From Dicaeum eximium (lineage: Eukaryota > Chordata > Aves > Passeriformes > Dicaeidae), in NCBI GenBank assembly GCA_013396995.1, contig VWZP01008546.1:2693-66692 (forward strand): a stretch of 64,000 bases of DNA, read 5' to 3'. Shown here piece by piece: positions 1 through 12,700 of the stretch; the stretch's first letter is position 1; every line of letters begins with the position of its first letter. The translations under genes and the position numbers were made by a program. Under the pieces are notes generated by a model, which was not told where the DNA came from, searched no databases, and saw only the letters and a list, made by a program, of their open reading frames with translations.

Positions 1-3000
1 ATCCCACTGCCCACGTCACTGACAAAGATTGTAAATGGGTGTTATACACAGACGTTTCTTATAGTTCCCAGGCTCTACTGCTTATCAGCTGTGCACTTTT
101 TAAAAAACCCCACCTAGATTCCTTGTATTTCACTTACTCACCCTCAGACTGAAAAAAAAACCCAAACAAAATGCTGCAAACAATCAAAAAAACCACAAAA
201 GAAATGAGCAAAACCAAACCAACCCAAGCTCATTTTGACTAGTTAGGTTTAAGTCATTCAGAACAAGTTTCTCAGACAGTAGGGCTGAAACCATACTATC
301 GGGCTTCTATTGAGGTATGTAAGAATATTGTTTTAACTTCACTGAAGTAAAAATTTCAACTTCTGTTTATAGAGCAAGAATCAAGAAGGCTCACTTTAGG
401 TTTGCATGACCCAAAGAGTGTCAGGAAATGAGAATCATATTGCCTGTCTCATAGCAATAAGCAAATCACTCATGCTACTGGTCAGATAGGAGCATGGAAA
501 AATAGGTATTTTACTTTGGTGGCTCAGATAACTCCACAAGACCATGTGTTACCTCACACATTTATGTTAACAAAAGATGTAAAACCCAATCCAGGTAAAC
601 AACCATCTCCCAAAATACTTGCATCACTGCTAAAATCATACCATTTCATGCGTGGCCTCATTTCCTCAGTACTGACCTGTGTCTTCCTCAAAAGTTAAAA
701 GTGAGGAACAGAAATTGAATTTTTTCACTCTGTTTTTAACACCACCAATATGAAGGATGAAAACTTGCTTTTACATACTCTTGGTCTCTGCCCATATCTG
801 TCTGTTTCTGCCAGTCTCTTTCCCTGTGGCAATATTTGAACTTTATGTTCAATTTCAGCCAAATAAGACAAAGGAGTCTCAAAGGAAGTTTCTTGGAAAT
901 AGGCAGGCAAGAAAAAGAGAGAGGCCGCATTAGCGACCCAAAGATGGAGAGGCTAAGGCATGCATTCTGACATTATTAATCACCTGAGATACCCCCAGAA
1001 AGAGAAACTTGGTGTTCCCCAGCAGTCTCTGAATATTCCAACTGCCAGCCAAGATTAGATTGGAGCTCATACCTATTAGACCCCATAAGGCACAGTCATC
1101 CACTGGGAACCAGGTCTTAATAGCATTGTAGTTTCTGGAGGAACTGTTTTTCTCTCCCTCTCTCTCTCACAGTCCTGCTTCTTCTTCTTTCATTGTCTCA
1201 AAAATGAGCTTCATTTTTTGTGTGTCTGTGATAAACTGTTAAAAGTCTGCTAAAAGAGCCCCCATTTTTATCACCCTGATTCCACTTTGCTTCTGCAGTG
1301 AAATGCAGCCTCTGAGCCCTTCTGTTCCCCATGTATTACTGCACCCAGCCCCTGGGACCAACAGCCTCTGCTTATTCATTACTTCATGCAAAGAAGAAAG
1401 ACACTAGAGCCCAGCAGTAATAAAGGAGCAAGGATTACCTTCTGTGCAGGCTGAAAGGGAGTTTTCCCAGTCTTTCATCACTAGGAAAGTATTCTCTGCC
1501 TACTTCCTTTGACAAGAGAACTTCTTCCCTGCTCACCTGTCTGCCCCACAAAGACATTCCTAATCTGTAAGAGATGGACTGGTCATTTACAATTTATATG
1601 TATGAGTCAGGATGCTCTCAAAAGCAATCTTCAACTAAGTTGAGCAGAGAAAGTGATACAAAGACAGGAACAATTAATTTGTAATGACTCCATCTCTAAA
1701 AAAGGGTATTATTTGAATTATGGATGGACATAATTATTTGTATTTTCTATTTAGAGTAATCTATCTCAATAAAATAATACTGTCTGATCAAAGATAAATT
1801 TTATGATATGGAATGTGTCAGGGAAAGAAAACATACTTTACAAAGCAATTCTATTTTTGCACATTAATCTAGCAAAATTAAAACAATGCACAATGATTTT
1901 AATTTAAGCAAAATAATCAAAACTATTTAATTAAATCGAGGTTTTGTCATATGGAACTTTTAAATATTTTATTTCACCAGCAAAAACTGCTGATGCATGT
2001 GGAAGATCTCTGAATCTAAGGCAGACAGAAACAGATTCTGGCTACACATTGCCATCTTGTGGAGCCCTCCTTGACAGAGCACGCTGCAGAGACCTGAAGG
2101 TTTGTTTTACTCGAGAACCACTCCGTTCTGAGCTGGTATGGATGTTTAACATAACAGGAGTTTTCTGAGATACATAAGCAGCAGATATTGTTATACTCAG
2201 ACTGCGCTGCCAGGTAGTGTTGCAGATCAGGCCTGCTGAATCTCTGTTGGGATACCTTGGTCGGAAAGTAAGACAAAAAAACTTTCACTCTTAAAGCACT
2301 GCTTCAAATCAGAAGTAAAACTAATAAATACACTTGTCTCTTCCATTTTACAAGAAGTATATAACTGCTAAAGTGCTCTGTTTCACATTTAAGACCACAC
2401 TGAACAAACAAGGTGACTGAACATTTATTGTGTTCAGAGAGTTGTATCCTTTAGGGCAGGTTTGAAGAAGAATAGTGGGACAATGGGGAAAAATCTAAAG
2501 CTTTCCTACTTAAGAACTAGCAATTTGTAGACATGGACATACAATTTTGTCAGCTCGGCGAGTTTCCAAACATGACATTTCTTTCAAAAAATGAGATATT
2601 TAACAACAAGTGCAGATGAGTCAGGGACTTCTTTGTGGAGTGATCAATCAATATCAAAAAAGCAAGCCACAGAAATGTGAGTCATATCACCATAATACAG
2701 TGGAAATAAAAAAATCTAGCCCTTCTGGCTCTTACGCCCTTGGTGGTCTTATATTTGCTTGGTCTCTGTTTATTCTCATCATTAAGAGTAATTTCCAGCT
2801 AATGCACTTCAATTTTCGTTTCTTTGGGTTTTTTCTATAGAGTCAACTCAGAGATGAAGAAAATTTTTTGTCCTCCTGATACAGTATTAACCTCCAAACT
2901 GCAAACTTTCAATTTTTTTTCCCCTGAGTCAACTAGTGTTAGCTCTAAAGCCTTTTACCTGTGAAGTAACAAAGCCCAGTACACCCTTCAGCAATATTAC

Positions 3001-4540
3001 TATTAAATTTATCAATTGGGACAGACAGTAGACTACAGCTGTGCCAAAGACAGGAACAGTGCGAGAGACTGCATGTCCTTCTGCACTTTGTTTTTGGTGA
3101 AGGCTATCCTCACAGAGGTTTCATAATATTTAAATCAACAATTTGCTCAAAAGCTGATGAAAGCTGTACCCCTGTACCCCAAAAACAATGATGATGATGA
3201 TAGACAGCCATTCTGTGGTCAACACGACTAAAATGTGAGGTAGGATGTGAGGATCCCCACAACGGAGTATGCACTGCTCAACCTAAAGATTAAATCGATT
3301 AATTGGTGGTTGTTGTCTTTTTTGTAGACTCCACCAGTGAAAAGGATAAAAACAATCATTCTTTGCTGCAAGGTGATATCATCAGAGGTGTCAGGAAGGG
3401 AGGTTGTAGGTGTGTACAGCAGTATACTGGTAAAAACCACAACATGAGTAACGCTGTTCACTATGCAAAAGGAACACAGATTTGGACTGACATGAAGTTG
3501 TACTTGAGCAATGTCTGTGAAGAGTTTGCAGGCTACATTTAATACCCCCTACAATCAGTAAGTTCTTACTGAGTGTTTATTCAGCTGCTTTCATATAAGT
3601 AGAAAGGAGAGGAACCATAAACAGAGATGCCAGAAGCACATGCTAGTAGTTGTGCGTACTTGATATATCCAGTGTATCTAAATTTCAGCAAACTTCTAGG
3701 CAAAACTACACCCATCGATTGCAGCTCTGTACAGATCAACTGCATCTTGCATTATATATTTCTGTGAATGTAGTGCTTTACACTCCAATTTTTATTGCAG
3801 TGTTTTTCCTCAATTTTTGCCCCGAGGAGGAAATAATATTATTGTTTTTTCTTTATATACCTTCTTTAAAATAATTGTTGCTACCAAGCAGGAAGGGCCC
3901 AATGAAATTAGGAAAAAATGTTCAAAATTCCACTCACAGAACTGGGTTGGCAGATAGGGTCAATCAACAACCTACATTATTGACGGAGCAATTTTGTTAC
4001 CAGCATCATTGAAAGAATAAATATACTGTCACATAATGTCAGTGATTCAGAATGAAGTGTTATAAATGTCAATCCTTACAAACTGTGGTGGCAAAGGTTA
4101 GAAAAATATCTTAGGTTATTTTCCCAGTCACTGTATAAAGGTGATTCAACATATTCCCCTAATTCCAGAAGTTGTAACTAAAAAGAATACATCTTTGACA
4201 CAATCACAAGGTACCTCTTGCTACCACCATATATTATACTCTTACAGTGAGCTAGTTAACAATGACAGCTGGCACTAAAGTTTTCTCCCTAATTACAGTT
4301 AGTTCAGAAATGCTCTGATTCTAAATACTATGGATCATGAAGTAGAGAATTTCACCTCATACATGCTTTACTAGCATAATTTCTGCTGAGAGTAGACATA
4401 CAGGAACAAACAAAAATCATTTATCCCAGTAATATTCTTGTGCATCTCCATTTCTTTCAAGTATAGCTCAGTACAAAGTTAACCCCAAACCTTCCATAGC
4501 TTCAAGAACAATCGTATTGTTGCTGTGTAACATAGACTAA
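1..4540. other. Intergenic AT-rich DNA, no gene seen
   Basis: No open frame here has recognisable protein similarity or a convincing exon with splice signals. The stretch holds short low-complexity tracts: A-rich runs near 150-220, a CT-rich run near 1150-1175 and a small GAT run near 3187-3202. It could contain distal regulatory DNA or the far end of a neighbouring gene's untranslated region, but the sequence alone does not show either. Confidence 0.6.
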
Positions 4541-4696
4541 GCAAATTAGAAAAAAAACCAACCAGAACCACATAACTCTGACGCGCTCCGCCCCGGTGTC
4601 CACTCGGGCTCCGGCCAGCTCTCCGGGGCAGCGCACCGAGTGTGGCCGCTCCCCGTCCCNGTACAGCAGCTAATGAGGGAATAGGGATAACATAAC

Positions 4697-4800
4697 TGAC
4701 AGGGAAGATTCCAGAATAGGGGTATGGGTTAAGGGAGGATTGACACTCTCGTGGGTTGGGTGTAAGAGATTGACAGGGAAGATTCTGGAACATGGGTATG
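4697..4800 (+). repeat. Two-copy degenerate tandem repeat, 74-bp period
   Basis: A stretch beginning tgacagggaagatt and ending gggtatg occurs at 4697-4726 and again at 4771-4800, so the period is 74 bp with a few substitutions. A third, weaker version may follow near 4811-4825. It looks like the remnant of a minisatellite inside the unusual GC-rich/N segment. Confidence 0.6.
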
Positions 4801-4917
4801 TGCCCTGGGGAGATTGGCAGGTGCAAGGGAAGGAGGGTGAACACCTTATAAGGAAAGGAGGGGTTCGGGGCAAACCATTAGGGATTACAGAATAAGGGAG
4901 GTTTTAGGGATATACCA

Positions 4918-4957
4918 ACAGTAATATAAAACATTCAACAATAATATAAAACATTAG
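4918..4957 (+). repeat. 20-bp tandem duplication
   Basis: Two adjacent 20-base copies (4918-4937 and 4938-4957) share the core taatataaaacatt, differing at a couple of positions. This is a local duplication with no apparent function. Confidence 0.8.
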
Positions 4958-4983
4958 AAAACCCACTACCACATAACTCAGGG

Positions 4984-7900
4984 TGAATAAAAACCAAAAT
5001 CTGTTTATCAGACTACCTGCCACACATCTGTATGCAGTGGTATGTCCTGTCACCTGAGAACTAAGTTTGATTTCTAGCACTCAGCAAGGATATACAGCAG
5101 AATATACACAGTAAGAGGTGATCTTGTAGTTTCTAAGACAAAGTACATTGAGATACAACCATACAAAACCTTTACCTAGAACCCATCATTACAGCCAAGA
5201 AAACCTGAGAGTAGCTAAGACTTTGACCTGGAAGAATGTAATTTATCCAGATTTTTAACATTATAACCAATGGTAGATTTTTGTCCAGCTCGTTCAGTGA
5301 CCACCAGGGCTCACCATACACATTACAATGCACAGATGTGCAGTGGAGTTGGAACGTATACACTTTTTACAAAGTGTGTACAATGAATATTAAACAATCC
5401 CCTGAAGTTCAAACTGCCACTCCCCAGAATCACCATCACAATCCCTATTATACATTGTACTTTGTGGAATGTTAATGACTATTTAAACTAATTCAAAGTG
5501 GGTGTGTAAAGAATCAGGACAGTAACAGGGATACAGCATATTATAAGTGCAAATTGTACTGCAGCTTTATATATTCATTTTCCTTCTTCTTTCTTTCATG
5601 AAGACTTTTTCTTTCCAAATTTGAAAGAAAGGCTATTTTTGATAGCCTTGGAGGACAGAAAATGAGGTTTCTACATTAAAATGGTTAAGGTATACCCATA
5701 GGCCAATTTTGATTTAGGAAAAAGGAAAAGCTGCCATGTACCAGAATACAATGTCAAAGGCTGGGGAGATTGACTGAATCGTAAAGGAAAGGGATGGGAA
5801 GCTTCATTAAAAGTGTGGTATATGGAAATCCTGTGTAAGCCACAATGTTTTCTAACCTCATATTTGCGTTCTAAATGTATTTGCATCAGATTTCAAAGAA
5901 TTAGAGCACCAAAGTATCAGGAAGCTTTAGCTAGGCAATAGGAAGCAAAGTGATGTAAACATCCAATTATTTACATAACTAGAAAGACTGCATTCATTAA
6001 GTACAATCTGCACTAGCATATATCACTTTTTCCTTCCATATTCTGGAAAATACCCCAGCTAATGCATTATTGTTGTTTTTAGCTGTTAGAGGAGTTTTTT
6101 TCTGGCAGGGTTTCTTGTGGCTTGCAAGAACCAGCATTCAGACAGTATTAATTTTAGGCTGTGGCAAACTAGAGTTAATAGGATATACTCCATCCTGCCT
6201 TTGTGCCTCTATTCTCTCAGTGGGTGCCTTCCCCAGATCATCACTCCAGTAAGCCCCAGTCTAAAATAAACTCATTACTGGAGAAATATATCTTCTGATA
6301 AATGCTTCCTTGAAAAGGCAGTCACAACCTAAATTTCTTTTTTTTGTCACAGCAGGCACTTGCACAAAACTAAACTGTGAATCCTCTACTAAGTGTATTG
6401 GCACAAAAACATGTGGCAACTACTGAGTATCCAGAAAAACCTACTTGGTGTCAGAGTAAGTTCTTCTTTGTCTGAAGGAGAAGCAAGGGCTTCTAAGAAG
6501 ATGTAATACTTTTCTAACACAAACACAAACACAAGATGTTAAATCTAGGGACATGGATTTTAGATACTCTAAAACACCTTCACACCCTGGTGTTAGATAT
6601 GGCTCTATCTTTCAATTTGAGATACATTATATATAGCACACTATATTTCTAGAGTGGAAGTTCTTGGCTAGAAATATGTCTATATTTCTATATTACATTC
6701 TCATCTTGGCTTATCAGACCTGTTCCTTACTTTCTTTTTCATTCTGACATGCTCAAACCAGCACAGTGGCAGGTAAACTAGCTGTAATGAGAACTGTGCT
6801 TTTTCCAGCACAGAGATACTAAAACTGTTGCTGCTTTGGCTTTGCAAAGTGTTCATGAAGTAGGAGGGAGACTGATCAGTACCTTGCTGAATGCATGTGG
6901 AAAGGTTAGAAACAAAGTATTGGGGAAGGGGGAGCCGACTAATCTAAATCCTTTTAAAAAATCATGTTGTTACATAGCTCTCCTTGATATTTACTCAATT
7001 TATAGCATCTTCTTCCCTAATTAAAATAATGGGGATTCTTGTTAATTTTTGAACAGATGCATAACCTACTTTTTTACTACCCTGTATAAATAATTTTAAA
7101 GCCAGACAGCTTATTTTAAAGACTCAGTCTTTCAAGCTGCAATTCTAGGAAAAAAAATTCTGAGCATAGAAATAAAAAAAAGCCAGGAAAGGCTCGTGCT
7201 GCCTGCACACAATTCCTGCCAAATGTATTCTAGCAGCATTCTGTTTTACCAGCAGGACTTCATTATACAAGTGTTTTAGCAAAAAAATTATACAGCTAAA
7301 GGGCAAGATAAAGACTGTAGGAGGGTCGGGGGGAGGGGTCAAGGAAACATAAAGATTGAAAAACAAGAAAGAAAGAAAAGTAAGAATAAAAAAATCAGAA
7401 GGGCCAGCCTTTTACTGAAGCCACATAACAAAAATAAGATTACACAACATTAGCCGCATCCAGCCTGACTGAAATCTCAGCAGCTGAGCAGTGCTGGGCT
7501 GTGCTTTCCTGACACCATGTGGTTTGTCTGTAGAGGTGCATTCTGTCGGTCCCCTGAACAGACCTCAAAGGGCTGTTAAAAGGAAGTTGTATTTAAAGGT
7601 GTTTTTAAACCCAATGGTCCTCAGCCCACTCTTGGCTCGGTTGTACGTCCTAGGATGGTCTTTCATAAGAGAGCCACATTATGCCACCTAAACTTCATTT
7701 TCATTTCAGTCCAGCCCTTTACATTTCAAATTTTCTTTCTTTTATACTCAAAATAGATTTCAATTCAAAAGTCAGATTAAGCATTTTAAAAGATCCTATC
7801 TAAGAGGAACCATATGCACATTCTATGAAATAAAACACCTACAATTTAAAAAAATATTTCACAACAACAAAAAAGAGCCCCAACACAAGTTAAAACCCAA

Positions 7901-9170
7901 GCCTGACATGTAACAGACTTGACCCCTCCCATGCTGCTATTAGAGGAGCAATCCAGAAAACAAAACATACCAGCCAAGAAGAACTGCAAAACAAATGCCA
8001 GCATGATCGTCATTTTGTTGAGACTATTTGTGTCCCACATTTAATGACTACTGAGACCCAGATGTCTTCAGACTCTCTCAGCTGTAAAAAAATCTGCTCT
8101 TATTAACTGTGATCAGCATTCAGGAAAAGAAATCCACTTTCCTTTTAAATGTTTATGTCTAATTAACAATTAAAATGAGTACAATTATGTTTATTTCTGC
8201 TTCATGTAACGCAGCCATTACCACAGCTCCTACGCATTTTCAAATCTTTAGGTCATTCAATGAATGCTTCACAACGGACCCTGAACTTCTTGTGTCTCCA
8301 GTGGACATTTAAACCAAGCATGTTCAAATTCTTATTTTCTTGCTGATTTCCTTAATTTTTAACCTTTCTATTAGTATAATTCTGTCAGCAGTAACATACA
8401 CACAAAAAAGATTTTCCTAACAGGCAAGCATTGCAAATTGCAGTTTCAATTAATTTTTATTTCATCCATTAGCTTCCTTCATAGTCAGGTGACTTCATTG
8501 AAGAAACTTTCTCACCTGCCCAGAGCTTTTAAATTACAGTATTTACATCTTGATCTTTTGCATCAATATGTAAATGTAACGAAAAAAAAAAAAAATTAAA
8601 GGCTCTTGAATGGATACTAGAAGTCAAATAAGAGACTATGTAAAATCATGGAAAACATAGCAACTTCTGGCAGTGTATTTGTTTATGAAAAGGAAATTAA
8701 CTTTAGCATTTACACCAGATAAAGCTGGTGCCTATCACCAGATATAAATCATTACAGCAGCTTTGCTCCAGTGATGATTAGCATTTCCTCAGTCTTCATA
8801 TTAATCCATTGCTTTGCAAAACTCATCTTTGGTAATTGAAGGCACTTCCTTTCTTCAAAGAAAGTCAGTGTTGTGAACATATCATTATCATATATAATTT
8901 CTGAATAGACTCACTTCCAATTCCATTTACTTTCATTTTTGTTCTCTGTTTTCAACTGTTATGTCCAGAGGACACTCTATCATCCTTGAGGAGGAGCCAT
9001 TTTCAAAGATACATTTCTACTAACAAACAAGAAATGAAACTGATTTCTGTAACAGTTTTAAGTATTTAATAGATATCAAGTAACAAGATGCAACTACAGG
9101 ATAAATAAAACAAAATGCAACTTACTATTTAGGTAGAACCTGAACCACCCTGAGATGTCTTTGGAATCCC
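4984..9170. other. Intergenic AT-rich DNA, no gene established
   Basis: No coding region can be supported. The one exon-like signal is on the minus strand at about 7966-8040: a short ATG-initiated reading with a hydrophobic run, followed by a GT donor-like site. It is treated as a weak observation, not a gene. A poly-A run lies at about 8581-8595. Confidence 0.55.
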
Positions 9171-9399
9171 CTCAGTAAAAGTTTGTCTTGCAGGGGCACA
9201 GCATGCTACACTGAGAGACCGTACGCAGCTGGTTTTGGGCACAAATGTGGGGGTTTCTGTACCCCGGGGCTGCAAGGGTACCGGGCAGGGTGGAATTTAA
9301 CAGCTGAGCTGCATAGTCACAGCTGTTTCCAGCTGGCTCTGCAACCACTGTGCACCCCATGTGCCACGCCAAAATTTCAACCAACCACACGGTGCCTCT

Positions 9400-9740
9400 C
9401 TTCAGACACGTTTAAAAAATGTGACACCTGCCAGAAAAGACATATGATGGGGATATAGTTGATGGCATGGATGGAGAGGTGCTCTTCAGAGGTTCTCCAT
9501 GTGCAGAGGAAGTGCTCTGAAGGGACTGCAGCCCACAGTAAGAATGCTCTGAAGGGATTGTGGTCCACAAGTGACACACACTAGAGCAGGGACACCCCTG
9601 AAGAGCTACAGGCCATAGATGATCACTACCAGTAGTGAGACATTTCCAAAGGGACTATGACTCACAGAGGACATATGCCAGGGCAGAAACTTCCCAAAGA
9701 GATGGTGACCCATATATAAACCACACTGGGGCAGAGGAAA
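9400..9740 (+). repeat. Degenerate ~49-bp tandem array, LTR-like
   Basis: Related units start at about 9515, 9547, 9597, 9646 and 9694, so spacing is 32, 50, 49 and 48 bp. Each begins with a ctgaaggga- or ccaaaggga-like phrase, followed by a gactcacag- or gtccacaag-like phrase and often a gagcag or gggcag phrase. From memory, long terminal repeats of bird endogenous retrovirus-like elements contain internal arrays of this kind, so an old solitary LTR is possible. No terminal TG...CA ends or target duplication were confirmed, and no viral gene is visible. Confidence 0.45.
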
Positions 9741-12700
9741 ACAAGATTGGCAGAAAGAAAACATTAGGTGTAAAACCCCAACTCCATCTCCCCACATTGT
9801 GACTGTTTTGATATGGATGGTCCCTGAATTGAATCCCACCAGCTCAAGATAATCTTATAAGAGACCATGTGAGAGGTACATGAAAGGTGGACCCCCCACT
9901 GGCTCCTTCTGCACACTCAGAGATAACAGGTTTTTTCGGGCCCAGAATTAAGAGTTTCACAAATACTTGTTTCCTCCAAGTGCTACTATGTACTCCAATC
10001 TTCTGAAAGACTATCAAATCTGAAAGATTATTATGTATAAGTCACATGAAACATATGTTGTATGATTTCTTCTTTTAAGGTAACAAGTAACTGTCAAATA
10101 GGACCTGCTTCTTAGTTAGATAGCAGGTATTAACACTAATGACTTCATAGCTATTATCCTCACCTCTATGATGTAGTATTAAATAACATGCCAGCATGGT
10201 ATCAGGCTGAATTATAGGCTTCACTGTCTTTTAGAAGCAGTGTTAAATCTACATCTGAAGTATTTATGGTCCTCAGAGAACTCCTCTGCACTGTGAACAA
10301 GGTTTTCCCTGGAGTTCTGACTAAATCACATTTTTGCAATTGCATTCTGCCAAACTAAATTTTCCACTGCATTTTTGTTTAAATACTCTACACTCCTTTG
10401 CCTCTTGTCTTCAACTGCTGTGCTGTAGTTGTGCACACTTTTAGAACTCCACATGTCAAGAGGTGCTTGACAAGGTCATGCCACAGCTTCAATGAGAAAA
10501 GAGCTTTTATTTCACTCAGACTTGAGAAGAGTGGTACAACTACATTTCCCCCTAGAACTACAAGTCATGCACTGTTAATTTGAAGTGGGACAGGCTAGAC
10601 ATTGCAGCATTTACAGAAAGCATTAAGAAGTAGTAGCCAGTGGTAACTTCAGTATTGCCAGTTTTAAGTAAAGGTTGCTTTTGATGCAGAATTTTTTCAA
10701 AGGTGATTCTGCAAAGGTCGCACTGGTGATTGTTTCTAAGTAGAACTTGGAGTTTTACATTCATGGTCATTATTTTCAAACTTCTTTCTAGTGAAAGCTT
10801 GTGATTCCAGGTTGACAAGTTGCTGAAGTAGTCAAGAGAACTAGTAGCAGAGATTTCCACACTCATGACACTATTTTCCCATCCCCTCCATCTTTTACAA
10901 GCCTTCCAGTGCAAGTATTGTGACATGCTATGCTTAAAAGCAAACCAGTGTTCTGACCCCACAAGTGCCTCAAAAATGTGCAGAAACAGATAGTGCATCC
11001 AGGAAAATGGAATTTTCATACCCACAGCAGATAGCTCTTCCACTTTATGTGTGACACCTCTTTCTAAGAACTTGAGGAAGGCATAAAATCTTTCTTGGAT
11101 TACATAAATTATTTAAATGTGTGGAAAACTGCAAACATACTGTATCATCCTCTTTGTGTAAAGACTGGTCTACCCACCGTTCTGCAAGCCAGCTGTTGAC
11201 TCCCTGCTTTTAATGCTCTTATTCTCTGGAACTGGAATCTAGTAAATAATTTGCTCTAGAAAATTTTCACCAGTTTCCTTCAAAGAAAGCAGAATTTTTT
11301 GGTAAATTTCAAATTAGATAAAAATTATTTTATCTAAGTGACATCAGAGGTAACAACAAAGATACTTCGAGACATTTTTATCACCTGAAATTCCCAACGC
11401 TACAAGCATGTCCCACTGAAGACTTCTCACAGCTTGTCCACAATATGAGTTGCAGGTATTCTGAACACCCTCATGTTTTTACATATTTTCCTAGAGAATC
11501 ATTCCTTTTTCTGATTTAGTCTCGTTATTTTAAAGTTATTTCAGATAAATAGAATTCAAATAAGCAGAACCACAAGTGGAGTTATTCAGCAATAGCTACA
11601 GAAATTAAATTTACATCTACTTTAGTCAGAATTAACTTTCAAGTGTGAATAATCTCCTTATTACATTGTCCAAAGCAGAGGCTGAATTACAATGGCCTGT
11701 TTAGAATACAGCTACACAGATATACAAGGAAAAACAACTTAAAAGTATGATTTTCAATAGTTCTTTACCAAAGCTTTTATGCAAAAGTCCCTGCCACAGG
11801 ACACAGAGGACAGGCCACAGAAGCAGCATTCCAAAGCAGATACACACACACGCAGAAAATGTATAATGGAGAAAAAGAATACTTATACACGTATTTTCAA
11901 GTGGACCATACTTCCTAAAGTGATTTTTAGAGTAAGATAAATATGTCCATAGACTAAGACAATCAAAATTTATTTTACAAATTTGTTTAAATAAATAAAT
12001 ACATACAAACAATCCCTGCCTAGACTCACCTGCTTTAGCAATTAGCACTCCACTAAGCAGTAGGACGGAATAAGAATTCTTCAATTCTGATTAATTCTTT
12101 TTTGTTGTATGGGCTTTTCATTTAAGAAAAGCAACACAGCAATTAGTACTCGGAAAGGGACACACAAACTACATTAGTAAGAAGAGATTCCTGCTGGTAC
12201 AGTGATTCCAGACACAGTTGTGTTGATCCCATTTGGACTGTAAGCCAGATATTTTCTCTCTTCTGATATGTTCAAACAACTATTACTTCTTTAAAGGATT
12301 TCACTTTGTAGAATTAATGATAGCAGCAACACAGAAACACATATGTTTTGCAGATTGATTGTTATGACACCTAGCTAATTTATTTGTATGATCAAACTGA
12401 TACTGAAATCTCTAGGGTTCTATGTCAAGACATTGGAAACCATGGCAGGCCACCTTGAAAGCTGAGGCGCCTAATGAGAATTTTTAAACAGGGGCTGCTG
12501 ATCATTCTCTGGAGAGAGCACAATTCAATTCAGTTTGGAAAAAAAAACTTGACTTATGTGCTATGTAGAAATTGCAGTAGATGCATTTAACAAATGATTG
12601 GTGCATAAACATCATCATCAAGAAAACAAAGTTAAAATTGTTGTAAACATTTTAGAGAGGAACAATGAGGAAAAAAAAAAGAAATAGAGCTTAGAGGGAA

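Larger units (their letters stand above)
4567..4980. repeat. GC-rich insert with single N, flanked by 12-bp direct repeat
   Basis: The 12 bases accacataactc occur exactly at 4567-4578 and 4969-4980. A looser match extends upstream of each copy (an attagaaaa-type stretch at about 4545 and 4954). Between them lie about 80 strongly GC-rich bases (4580-4659) ending at a lone N (4660), then AG/T-rich DNA with internal repeats. The base composition is unlike both flanks. It may be an insertion with a duplicated target, or a contig junction whose overlapping ends were not merged. Confidence 0.5.

Noticed and set aside
10558..11043. 161-codon open frame on the minus strand
   Set aside because: It starts at GTG, resembles no known protein, has no supporting exon signals, and a frame of this length is expected by chance a few times in 64 kb read six ways.
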